From: JBGSOV01 sp964558715
Lineage (GTDB): Bacteria > Patescibacteriota > Gracilibacteria > CAIRYL01 > GCA-016699755
Length of the DNA: 64,000 bases
Direction of reading: 5' to 3'
Assembly (NCBI GenBank): GCA_964558715.1
Contig: CAZLFD010000004.1
Coordinates: 1-64,000, forward strand
Part shown: one piece after another, positions 1-7,581 of the stretch
Position numbering within the stretch: position 1 is the stretch's first letter
Layout: every line of letters starts with the position of its first letter
Made by a program: the position numbers and the translations under genes
The notes under the pieces: model-generated
What the model was told of the DNA's origin: nothing
What the model saw: only the letters and a program-made list of their open reading frames with translations
Databases searched by the model: none

Positions 1-38
1 GGGCGGGGAAAGGGGGAAGGTGCCATTAATGTTTATTT

Positions 39-935
39 GTGCAACAAGACCATTCCCAAGTACAAAAGCTAAGAGGCGGTGTAGATATTCTTACAGCGAC
101 TCCGGGTAGGTTGCTTGATCTGATGAATCAAAAAATCATTTCACTGCAGCATCTGCAATTTTTTGTGCTCGACGAAGCCGACCGCATGCTCGACATGGGT
201 TTTATTCACGATATCAAAAAAGTCATCGCCAAGTTGCCCGCCAAGCGGCAATCGCTTTTCTTTTCGGCAACCATGCCGCCTGTTATCACAAAACTGGCAG
301 AAACGCTGCTCACCAATCCTGTACGTGTAGAGGTGACGCCTGTTTCTTCTGCTCCCGATACGGTAACGCAAAGAATGTATTTGGTCGAAAAATCGGATAA
401 GAAATCACTCCTAGCTCATATTCTCAAAGACCATTCGATTCCTTCGGCGCTTGTTTTTACCCGTACGAAATATGGAGCTGATAAGATCGCTCGATTTCTG
501 ACCAATGCCGGAATCAAAGCCGAGGCGATTCACGGCAATAAGTCGCAAAACAATAGATAACGAGCTTTGGCGAATTTTAAAGCGAAGCAGACCCGCATAC
601 TTGTAGCAACCGATATCGCCGCCCGAGGATTGGATATAGATGAGCTCTCGCACGTGATCAATTTTGAGATCCCCAACGAGCCAGAGACGTATGTACACCG
701 TATCGGACGCACCGGCAGGGCCGCAAACAAAGGAGTGGCACTGTCTTTCTGTGATCGGGAAGAACAAAGCTATGTCAAAAATATCCATAAACTGATTGGC
801 AAAACGATCCCAATTGTCGACGATCATCCGTATGTAATGCAGCCTTCCATAGCACCGCGAGTAGAAAAGAAGCCTTCCACCGAGCGCGGCAAAAAGCAAA
901 TATTTTCACGGCGCAGAGGAAAACCAAGATATTGA
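39..935 (+). pseudogene. DEAD-box RNA helicase, 3' part, interrupted by an in-frame stop
   Basis: This is the C-terminal two thirds of an RhlE-like DEAD-box ATP-dependent RNA helicase. Counting from the first readable codon at 39, motif Ib TPGR is at residues 21-24, DEAD at 45-48 and SAT at 76-78. After a TAA at 558-560 the same frame continues with motif V ([10 protein letters not shown]) and motif VI (HRIGRTGRA). The stop sits where related helicases usually have Q or T (R-stop-R-A-L), so a CAA to TAA change is the simplest explanation. The Q motif and Walker A should lie upstream. However, bases 1-38 do not continue the reading frame (TAA at 27-29) and are G-rich, which suggests a poor contig end. 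The gene may be intact in the organism if both defects are sequencing errors. The family call is firm. Confidence 0.85.
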
Positions 936-965
936 ATCGCTGTTGTAAAGTCGACTATTGAATAG

Positions 966-1009
966 GGGTCTTGACGAGATAAAGCAAGTTCCTTATCTCG
1001 TCAAGACCC
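966..1009. terminator. Perfect 17-bp hairpin downstream of the helicase gene
   Basis: Arms at 966-982 and 993-1009 are perfectly complementary (17 bp) around a 10-nt loop, followed by a T-rich stretch (1010-1020). It lies 30 nt after the helicase stop and can act as a rho-independent terminator. The outer arm begins GGGTCTTGACGAGA, which matches the inverted-repeat end of the IS remnant at 60723 in 13 of 14 bases, so it may instead be a paired relic of insertion-sequence ends. Confidence 0.7.
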
Positions 1010-1034
1010 TTGGGTTTTATTGAATCTAACTATT

Positions 1035-1055
1035 CCCCGTCAGCTTGCTGCGGGG
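1035..1055. repeat. GC-rich short hairpin at the left edge of the tRNA-Gln island
   Basis: CCCCG (1035-1039) pairs with CGGGG (1051-1055) and CAGC (1041-1044) with GCTG (1047-1050), with one bulged T and a TT turn. It has no T-tract, so it is not an obvious terminator. It resembles small REP-type palindromes and sits 10-20 nt outside the island repeat. Confidence 0.5.
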
Positions 1056-1063
1056 TAGTTCAT

Positions 1064-1078
1064 TAGTAAAACTGGCTC
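1064..1078 (+). repeat. 15-bp direct repeat, left copy (candidate att core)
   Basis: TAGTAAAACTGGCTC occurs here and again, identically, at 2088-2102. Its last 11 bases also occur at 5126-5136, directly at the 3' end of the intact tRNA-Gln gene. Repeats of this kind at tRNA 3' ends are the usual signature of site-specific integration. Confidence 0.65.
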
Positions 1079-1110
1079 GGAAGGTAGGACTTGAATCTAT
1101 GAATGACGGA
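1073..1110 (-). pseudogene. Displaced 3' fragment of tRNA-Gln (att remnant)
   Basis: These 38 bases match the 3' end of the intact tRNA-Gln gene at 5131-5168 in 33 positions, including CCA, the 3' acceptor strand, the T arm and the variable region, in the same orientation. All five differences are transitions. The similarity stops in the anticodon stem, so it cannot be a functional tRNA. With the intact gene's 3' end facing it across 4 kb, it is best read as the partner attachment site left by integration of an element at the tRNA 3' end. Confidence 0.8.
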
Positions 1111-1135
1111 TGCAGCAACAAATGGCATTCACTTT

Positions 1136-1167
1136 TTGTATTGACTAATAGTGTTTTATAATATAAA
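1136..1167 (+). promoter_or_regulatory. Candidate promoter for the LOG-family gene
   Basis: Two overlapping sigma-70-like pairs are visible: TTGTAT (1136-1141) with TATAAT (1157-1162), and TTGACT (1141-1146) with TATAAA (1162-1167), each with a 15-bp spacer. The start codon follows 11-16 nt later, so the leader would be very short. Confidence 0.5.
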
Positions 1168-1178
1168 AGTTTGCTCAC

Positions 1179-2090
1179 ATGAGCGAGAGAATACCACATT
1201 ACCGGCAAAAGTGCGTTGCAGACTTTGCGCTCGCAGAGCCGGGCTCAATCAATCTCCAGCAATATGCAGAGAGTTTTCGTCAGGCTCAGGAGATTGAGAG
1301 ATTAAGAAAGAAGCTTAAAATCGCCCTCGAACAAGGCTTTTCCTTTTCTTCCGCTGAGGATGTTGCCCTTATTTCTCGCAGTTTAGATCACGAAATTTCA
1401 CGTGCACTATTTCCTTTTCGATACGTCAGATACGGTACCTCAATATTTGGTTCTGCAAGATTGGACAAAAAAGATCCTGAATTTCGTGAAGTCACCAAAA
1501 TTACATGCGGGATTGTCTCAGAATCTTTGGTGGATATATATACGGGCGGTGGCCCCGGTATCATGGAAGCAGCAAACCAGGGCTTAAAAGATGGGGCTAA
1601 GATAAGAGAGGGTTGTAAAAAAAGGAGTCGCGCCAAAAACACAGGACTCTCTATTACCTTGCCCTTTGAAGAAAGTGCTAATGCTCACTTAGATATTCAC
1701 GCACCACACTTGACATTTGGCACAAGGCTAAACGAATTTGCTGATAGAAGTAACTCAACTGTCACGTGGGATGGTGGAGGAGGATCGGATTTAGAGAGAG
1801 CATTTTTATTTCAACTCAAACAGGTTGGGCATCTTGAAGCGGATTTTCCCTTAATTCTTAAAAGACAGATGTGGGAAGCCATACAGGAACAAAAGATGCG
1901 AACGATGTATTTTCAGCGAGTAGCTAATGATCGTACCCCCTTGGTAAGTCCTAAAGATGGAGAACTAGTCATGTTTGCTGATCATCCGGATGACGCTATT
2001 CAATATATTCTGAATCATTATAATGAGTGGAAAACTAGAGTTTGGAACAAACTTGATACAGAATCTCAAGAGGCTATTCTGGAATCATAG
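1179..2090 (+). CDS. LOG-family (SLOG) nucleotide-processing protein
   Basis: This 303-aa Rossmann-like protein belongs to the LOG / former lysine-decarboxylase family, whose members hydrolyse nucleoside 5'-monophosphates to base and ribose phosphate. It has an entry motif FGSARL (about 90-95) and the family signature GGGPGIMEAAN (123-133). A middle segment beginning LPFEE (161-165) is typical of the long LOG subfamily. The second signature, normally PGGxGTxxE, reads DGGGGSDLE (198-206): Pro and Thr are replaced but the Glu is kept. Activity is therefore likely but not certain. The first 80 residues are a helical extension. The gene is the first one inside the tRNA-Gln island, and its stop codon lies inside the second copy of the 15-bp island repeat. 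SLOG domains also act as nucleotide sensors or hydrolases in bacterial conflict systems, so a defence role is possible. Confidence 0.8.
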   Translation: MSERIPHYRQKCVADFALAEPGSINLQQYAESFRQAQEIERLRKKLKIALEQGFSFSSAEDVALISRSLDHEISRALFPFRYVRYGTSIFGSARLDKKDPEFREVTKITCGIVSESLVDIYTGGGPGIMEAANQGLKDGAKIREGCKKRSRAKNTGLSITLPFEESANAHLDIHAPHLTFGTRLNEFADRSNSTVTWDGGGGSDLERAFLFQLKQVGHLEADFPLILKRQMWEAIQEQKMRTMYFQRVANDRTPLVSPKDGELVMFADHPDDAIQYILNHYNEWKTRVWNKLDTESQEAILES

Positions 2091-2102
2091 TAAAACTGGC
2101 TC
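2088..2102 (+). repeat. 15-bp direct repeat, middle copy (candidate att core)
   Basis: This is identical to 1064-1078 and includes the TAG stop of the LOG-family gene. The following 20 bases contain TTCGAAC, as in a tRNA T loop, but are too diverged to call a tRNA fragment. The copy splits the island into a LOG cassette (1064-2102) and a nuclease/HEPN cassette (2103-5136). Confidence 0.6.
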
Positions 2103-2210
2103 TCCTTAATGTTGGATGTTCGAACTGCCTTAATCACCAAGAATAGGTGATGCATAAAAATAAAAACAAATTGACTAAAAAAATATTTAATTCAAGATGG
2201 TTACGATTTT

Positions 2211-4379
2211 TTGACCCGAGTGAAGGAGCGTCATAAAATAAGTATGTGCAATAAACATGCAATTAATATGGGTGGCGAGTTCCTTTCCACGGAGTATAAA
2301 AATGCTCATGGAAAATTACGGTGGAAATGCCATCTCGGACACGAATGGGAGCAAGACTGGCATCATGTGAAAAACAGGGGGCAGTGGTGCCCCCACCCCG
2401 ATTGTTGCCGATCATCAAAAAAATACGATATCGAATTTTGCCGAGACCTAGCATCAAAGAGTGACGGAAGATGCCTCTCCAACGAGTACAAGGGGATATT
2501 TGAGAATCTGGATTGGGAGTGCTCGCAAGGGCACCTGTTTGAGAGACCTCTAAAAGTGATAAAAAAAGGAAAATGGTGCCCAGAGTGTGAGAGTGAAGAC
2601 CGTGGCAAATTAATGCGGGTAACTAAAACCAGAGAGCTTCAAGAGTTAGTAGCACCGAAAGGTGGTACACTCTTAACACCATTTGAAGACTGGCGGACAA
2701 AGTTGTTGTGGCAGTGCTCTGAGGGTCATAGGTGGAAAGCCAGAGCTATCCAGATCAGAAGCGGCGCATGGTGTAGAACGTGTGCGCGTACAAGAACCTC
2801 CAAAAGCATGTTATCGCCGATTGCGGATGTCGAACGGCTTGCTGAACTGAGAGGCGGTAGTTGTACGGGTTACGATTTCGAAAGGAAAAAATATACTTTC
2901 AAATGCGCATTAGGACATCATTGGGCTGCGTCATTAAGCCATATTAAGTATGGAAAATGGTGCCCTGATTGTGCTAGATTGGGATTGGGTGAGCGTCTTT
3001 GTCGAATATATTTTCAGGAAATTTTTGGTAAAAAATTCCCTAAGATAAGACCAAAATGGCTCAGGGGTGCAAAAGGCCTACCTCTAGAGCTTGATGGATA
3101 TTGCGCGTCACTTAATCTTGCTTTTGAGCATCAGGGAAAACATCACGATAAGCAAGACGACTTTTTTCATTCTAAGGAAGCAGATTATCAGCAACGTCTT
3201 ATTTATGATGAAACCAAGAGGAGAATATGCCGTGAGCGTGGAATCGTCCTGATTGAGATTCATCAGGTTACGACAAAATTACCGATTGATAAGCTGGCGG
3301 AGGAGATTTTCAAGAAATGTACCGAGGCAGGAATCGCCATGCCGCCCATTGACCCCATTACTATTAAGCCGGATCTCGGGCCCGCATATTCGCCAGTGAA
3401 TTTAGAATACTTCAATCAGATTAAAGAAATTGCTAGGCAGAAAGATGGTGTTTGTACATCAACGGAATATGGGGGATGTTTATATAAACTCGATTTCCTC
3501 TGTGCTAATGGTCATAATTTCCAGGCAACTCCAAGCAGTATTCAGCAGGGCAAGTGGTGCCCCGTGTGTGCTCGGATCGAACGCAAAACCCAGCATCAAC
3601 AGCTACAATATGAGTTCTACCAAGCATTGACAGTTGCAAATAGTGGGAGAATACTTACTCCAGCAGCTGAATATATCAATGCTCAGAGCAAGGTCGAGTG
3701 GGAATGTTCCGAAGGTCATCGATGGGAGGCAACGCCGAATGCCATACAACAGGGGCAATGGTGTCGAATATGCGGCCATAAGAAGCGTTGGGCTGGTCGC
3801 AAGACCACGATCGAGGAAATGCACCAGTTGGCTATTTCAAGGGGTGGCAAGTGCCTGTCAAGCGAATATACAGATTCTCATACAAGGCTGCGATGGAGTT
3901 GCTCCGAGGGGCATGAGTGGGAGGCTATACCTACTAGTGTAAAACGAGGGAGTTGGTGCAAGCGCTGTGCGTGTCGAAAGATTAATGAGCCGAAAAAACC
4001 TCTGATTGATACGATTAGAAAAATTGCTAAAAGCAAGGGTGGTAAACTTTTGTCTCAGAACTACCTCAACGCCAGTAAAAAGCTGAAATGGCAGTGTAAA
4101 GCAGGTCACCAATGGGAAGCTTCGTGGAATCAGATCCAACAGGGACGATGGTGCCCAAAGTGTGCTGCCATGCGTAGAAACGACTGGAAACGGCTAACAA
4201 TAGAACAAATGCGCGAATTGGCAGAAGAAAGGGGTGGCAAATGTCTATCGAATAAGTATGTCGATGCCAGAACTAAACTCAGCTGGCGATGTTCAAAAGC
4301 GCATAAATGGTTGGCTACCCCCGATCATATTAAAAGGGGGCAGTGGTGTAAATTGTGCAAGAAGCGCAAAAGGGGATAG
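2211..4379 (+). CDS. Nine-repeat treble-clef zinc-ribbon protein with central Vsr-like endonuclease domain
   Basis: This 722-aa protein is built from nine copies of a roughly 50-residue unit. Each runs GGxxLSxxY, then CxxGHxW, then about 17 residues, then a glycine, W and CxxC, which is a zinc-binding treble clef. Four units (about 15-256) precede and five (about 400-720) follow a distinct domain at about 258-370. That domain has GERL (260-263), LELDGY (292-297) and FEHQGKHH (305-312). This matches the GE...D...ExQGxxH pattern of Vsr-like PD-(D/E)XK nucleases (candidate residues E261, D295, E306, Q308, K310). Similar zinc-ribbon plus Vsr-like proteins are known from phages and giant viruses; their DNA targets are mostly unknown. 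I infer a sequence-reading DNA endonuclease, either a selfish (homing-like) or a defensive one. The start is uncertain: TTG at 2211, GTG at 2220 or ATG at 2244. Confidence 0.75.
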   Translation: MTRVKERHKISMCNKHAINMGGEFLSTEYKNAHGKLRWKCHLGHEWEQDWHHVKNRGQWCPHPDCCRSSKKYDIEFCRDLASKSDGRCLSNEYKGIFENLDWECSQGHLFERPLKVIKKGKWCPECESEDRGKLMRVTKTRELQELVAPKGGTLLTPFEDWRTKLLWQCSEGHRWKARAIQIRSGAWCRTCARTRTSKSMLSPIADVERLAELRGGSCTGYDFERKKYTFKCALGHHWAASLSHIKYGKWCPDCARLGLGERLCRIYFQEIFGKKFPKIRPKWLRGAKGLPLELDGYCASLNLAFEHQGKHHDKQDDFFHSKEADYQQRLIYDETKRRICRERGIVLIEIHQVTTKLPIDKLAEEIFKKCTEAGIAMPPIDPITIKPDLGPAYSPVNLEYFNQIKEIARQKDGVCTSTEYGGCLYKLDFLCANGHNFQATPSSIQQGKWCPVCARIERKTQHQQLQYEFYQALTVANSGRILTPAAEYINAQSKVEWECSEGHRWEATPNAIQQGQWCRICGHKKRWAGRKTTIEEMHQLAISRGGKCLSSEYTDSHTRLRWSCSEGHEWEAIPTSVKRGSWCKRCACRKINEPKKPLIDTIRKIAKSKGGKLLSQNYLNASKKLKWQCKAGHQWEASWNQIQQGRWCPKCAAMRRNDWKRLTIEQMRELAEERGGKCLSNKYVDARTKLSWRCSKAHKWLATPDHIKRGQWCKLCKKRKRG

Positions 4380-4404
4380 GGATTTTTTCTTTTTTTAATA
4401 GGCG

Positions 4405-5067
4405 ATGTCAATCGAGGCCATGCAGGATTTGAAGCTCCTGCAATTATTGCATCAGTACAGAGGAGGATTCGATTCGGGTAGAACTGTGTATCATCCGCTG
4501 ACCGAGCGCTGTATGAATACGCTTACCGAGTACTACGGCAGCGCGTATGGGGGGCTCCTTCTCTACCTGCAGGCAAAGAATGAGTGGCTTAACGTCTTTT
4601 CCGAAACACCCGATAACAGCGACCGAATCCCAAAATATAAAATGATAGCAGCTTGTATCGGGATTTATGCCAGTTTGCGGATTTGCTTGGCAGTCGCTAG
4701 TGAGTTGAGCAACATTACTATTGCGGGCGGGAGGCTCAGTGCTGAAGCGTGCAAGAGTTTGATGCTTTTACTCGATAGTAATCAAGAGTTTGTCCGTGGA
4801 TTTATAGCGAAAAGGGATAAGCTGACTGCTCATCCGATTACTCAAGATAGAAAGGAACTGCTTGATGCCCCCAGTTCGATTAGTGATTCAGAGATTTGTT
4901 TTTATATTTTCTCGATTGACCCTGATTCAAATGAAGCAGTTGAAGAGCTAAAAATCAAGCCATATGAGGATTTTAAGGCCATTTTCCAATATTTGGAATC
5001 ATTGACTCCTTTCATAGCGATGCATCTCACAAATGGTGAAAACCCTTATAAGGAGCAACTCTCCTGA
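4405..5067 (+). CDS. Helical protein with HEPN-like R-x5-H motif
   Basis: This 220-aa protein is not assigned to a family by overall similarity. It is predicted mostly helical, with a hydrophobic helix at about 79-98. It contains RDKLTAH at residues 137-143, an R-x5-H arrangement like the catalytic motif of HEPN ribonucleases; AbiU2-type HEPN proteins carry similar RDKxxAH sequences after a long helix. It starts 25 nt after the zinc-ribbon nuclease gene on the same strand and is the last gene before the intact tRNA-Gln, so the two are probably cotranscribed. The HEPN reading rests on one motif and its helical setting. It could also be an unrelated hypothetical protein. Confidence 0.55.
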   Translation: MSIEAMQDLKLLQLLHQYRGGFDSGRTVYHPLTERCMNTLTEYYGSAYGGLLLYLQAKNEWLNVFSETPDNSDRIPKYKMIAACIGIYASLRICLAVASELSNITIAGGRLSAEACKSLMLLLDSNQEFVRGFIAKRDKLTAHPITQDRKELLDAPSSISDSEICFYIFSIDPDSNEAVEELKIKPYEDFKAIFQYLESLTPFIAMHLTNGENPYKEQLS

Positions 5068-5130
5068 GTTGCTCTATACGTTTCTTGCTCAACTCAAAAT
5101 GTCAGAGAAAAGAATGGCACAACAAAAAAC

Positions 5131-5205
5131 TGGCTCGGGAGGTAGGATTCGAACCTACGAATGACGGATTCAGAGTCCGTTGCCTTACCACTTGGCGACT
5201 CCCGA
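5131..5205 (-). tRNA. tRNA-Gln (anticodon CTG)
   Basis: A complete cloverleaf can be folded on the minus strand. The acceptor arm TCGGGAG pairs with CTCCCGA. The D arm is GCC/GGC. The anticodon stem ACGGA/TCCGT encloses the loop CTCTGAA, and the T arm GTAGG/CCTAC encloses TTCGAAT. G is the discriminator and CCA is encoded. The anticodon CTG reads CAG. The 3' end points left into the genomic island, and a damaged copy of it lies at 1073-1110. Confidence 0.95.
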
Positions 5206-5302
5206 TTACACAAATAATACCCCTGCATTGTGCCAAAAATAATCAGGTTTTTCAATTGGTTTTCCTCTCTACGAATTACGAGTGTATCGGCACTGCCATC
5301 AC

Positions 5303-5974
5303 TCATATTTCTGCATCTTCCTCGATTGCAAACTCTACGTTTGTAGCCTCTTCTATTCCTATGTCATCACCGGTTTGCAGTTTGTGTTTACCAACACGCA
5401 GCTTGCCGCTGATGACAAAAACATACACGCTACTCTTCTCTACATCTTCCCAGTCATAACGCCGTGACTGAAGAGCACTAAAATCACCGCGAGTGAACCA
5501 GGCATCCTGAAAAATCTTGACCACGTCTTCTGTGCTCCAATCTGGGGCAACGATGCGTTGATATTTGTTTCTCTGCTTTGCCGGAGCAAGTTTTTTTGGC
5601 TGTACGCCAGAGTGGTTTGGGGCGTGCGTGTTTGCACCCAGATCTTTCAAACCTCACTGGTTCCATTTCAGAATGCGTAATGCCCGTACCGGCGCTGCCT
5701 GCATGTCGTTTGGTTTGATGATCGCCACGTTTCCCATACTGTCTTCGTGCTTAAGCGAGCCAGATTTAAGAATGGAAATGATCTCCATATCGTTATGCTG
5801 ATGGCGGCCAAGGCCCTTTGCCGGTGCGACAAAATCATCATTGATCACAGGCAGCGCGCCAAATTCCATCCGTTCGGGATTAAAATAGTCGGCAAATGAA
5901 AAAGTCTGGCGGCTTACAAGCCAGCATTGGTCGACAAGGCCGCACGAATCGGTAGCATGGAAGATTACTTTCAT
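5303..5974 (-). pseudogene. Pirin-family protein gene, disrupted by compensating frameshifts
   Basis: The 5' part (5974 down to about 5680) encodes a pirin N-terminal cupin: a motif near GLGRHQHNDMEI, then SGSLKHEDSMGN and KPNDMQA. The next expected block, AGTGITHSEMEPVRF, is present only in another frame. The first frame resumes at about 5650 and runs to 5303 through the C-terminal cupin. Two compensating single-base changes within about 60 nt, plus a few missing residues after HSE, therefore separate it from an intact gene. Pirins are iron-binding cupin proteins, some with quercetinase activity. The gene is either decaying or the sequence has errors here. Confidence 0.75.
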
Positions 5975-6029
5975 GTTTCGTGAAAAGGCACCCCTGTTTT
6001 ACCGGAAGGCTTTGTAATGAAACATAGAA

Positions 6030-6848
6030 TTATTTTCGTGCTCCAAGTAAGACCCGTTGCAACAGAGCTATTAGAATCAGAATCCCGATTAAACTTAGTA
6101 CAATCGCACTACTACTCGGCACATCGATTGCAAACGAGAGAAAAAGCCCGACTGCCACGCCGATAATATTGCATGCGATACTCCAGGCAACCGATTGTGC
6201 AAACGTGCGACTGAGGTTTTGCGCGGCCAAAACCGGAATCACGAGAAGTGCGCCGACCAGTAATCCACCGATGATCTTGAGCGAAACGGCAACGAGGATA
6301 CCGACCAGCATCATAAACATCGCTTCGATCAGATGATGGTCGGCAAAGCGGCTACCCGCGAACTCTGGGTCGATCACGCTTGTACGCAGGCGGTTCCAAA
6401 CAAGCAGCAACGTCAGCAGAATCAGTGCGCAGATAATCAGAATCAGGCGTACTTCGAGCGGAGTCACAGTAAGAATGCTGCCGAAAAGATAGGTCTCGAG
6501 CGAGATGGGATTATTTTTCGCAAGATGGCTGAAGAGGAGCGCGAGCGCGAGACTGCCAGTCATGATCAGCATGGCAGCAGCCTCTGGCGGAATTTTGCCG
6601 CGGCGACGGAATTGCCACAGCAAAAGCGCACTGACAATGGCGATGACTCCGCCACTGAGCGGTGGGGCAATGTTCAGAAAAATTCCCACTCCAACACCGG
6701 CGAGAGCAGAGTGCGCAAGCATGTCTGAGACAATGGCATTGCGCGAAGCGACGACAAAATTCCCAAGAATCCCCGCGACAACGCCGACAACCGTGCCCAC
6801 CAGAAGCGCGCGTAAAAGAAAATCGTGTGAGAAGAAATCAATGATCAT
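6030..6848 (-). CDS. znuB: Zinc/manganese ABC transporter permease (ZnuB-like)
   Basis: This is a 272-aa polytopic membrane protein of the ABC-3 permease family, with eight or nine hydrophobic segments across its length and no soluble domain. It would form the transmembrane channel for Zn2+ (or Mn2+) delivered by the binding protein encoded upstream. Its start overlaps the end of the ATPase gene by 11 nt, indicating translational coupling. The family cannot be split into zinc and manganese transporters by sequence alone. The adjacent Fur-type regulator and the His-rich binding protein favour zinc. Confidence 0.88.
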   Translation of the reverse strand: MIIDFFSHDFLLRALLVGTVVGVVAGILGNFVVASRNAIVSDMLAHSALAGVGVGIFLNIAPPLSGGVIAIVSALLLWQFRRRGKIPPEAAAMLIMTGSLALALLFSHLAKNNPISLETYLFGSILTVTPLEVRLILIICALILLTLLLVWNRLRTSVIDPEFAGSRFADHHLIEAMFMMLVGILVAVSLKIIGGLLVGALLVIPVLAAQNLSRTFAQSVAWSIACNIIGVAVGLFLSFAIDVPSSSAIVLSLIGILILIALLQRVLLGARK

Positions 6849-7581
6849 CGGGATGACAGTGATGGTGAATGGGAGTCAGGTTTTTTCCGGCTTTGATCAT
6901 ATGCTTTGTATCGATCTCGCCTTTGGCGAAATGCACCGGATGGCAGCCGACATGCAAGGTTTTATCTAAACAGAGGATGCGCTCGCATTTACTGATCACC
7001 GCATCCACCTCGTGCGATACAAAGAGAATGGTGATTCCTTTTTTTTGGTTCAATTCGGCAAGCAGGTCGTAAATGCGGATTTTTGTCGCGTAGTCCACAC
7101 CGCTAAACGGCTCGTCAAAAAGCAACAACTCCGGTCTGCCCACGAGTGCCCGCGCGATGATGACCCGCTGTTTTTGCCCGCCAGAGAGCGAGGCAAAACT
7201 CTTGCTGAGCCATGACTCGTCAAAACCAACGGCTTGCAGCGCTTGTAGGCTGGCTTGCCTTTCTTTTTCTTGCTGCCAAAAGCCCAGTCGACTAAAGCCC
7301 ATTTGTAATACTTCATCCACCGAGATCGGCACCGACGGTGCCAGTAAAAAATGTTGCGGCACATATCCGATGCGAGATTTTTTTGGCGCTGTGATCTTTC
7401 CTTTGCTAACCGAGATCAGCCCGAGTATCGCTTTGAGTAGTGTTGATTTTCCCGCTCCGTTCGGGCCGATCAAGCCGACATATTCCCCCTGTTTCAGATC
7501 GAAATCGATATGGCGCAATGCTTCCTTTTCACCATAGCACACGGCGAGTCCGCGGACAGAGAGGAGCGTGGTATCTGCCAT
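6838..7581 (-). CDS. znuC: Zinc ABC transporter ATP-binding protein (ZnuC-like)
   Basis: This 247-aa ABC ATPase powers metal import. Walker A is GPNGAGKST (about 38-46), the signature LSGGQKQR is near 138 and Walker B LLLFDEPF near 160, with the switch His in VSHEVD. The C-terminus is unusually rich in histidine (IHHHCHPDDH), a feature seen in some zinc-transport ATPases that may bind metal. It overlaps the binding-protein gene upstream by one base and the permease gene downstream by 11 bases. Confidence 0.92.
   Translation of the reverse strand: MADTTLLSVRGLAVCYGEKEALRHIDFDLKQGEYVGLIGPNGAGKSTLLKAILGLISVSKGKITAPKKSRIGYVPQHFLLAPSVPISVDEVLQMGFSRLGFWQQEKERQASLQALQAVGFDESWLSKSFASLSGGQKQRVIIARALVGRPELLLFDEPFSGVDYATKIRIYDLLAELNQKKGITILFVSHEVDAVISKCERILCLDKTLHVGCHPVHFAKGEIDTKHMIKAGKNLTPIHHHCHPDDH

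Noticed and set aside
1026..1208. Possible small gene on the minus strand across the tRNA fragment
   Set aside because: It overlaps the tRNA remnant and the LOG promoter and has no protein-like features.
2091..2140. A third tRNA-Gln fragment after the middle repeat
   Set aside because: Only the first 15 bases and a TTCGAAC match; the rest is too diverged to call.
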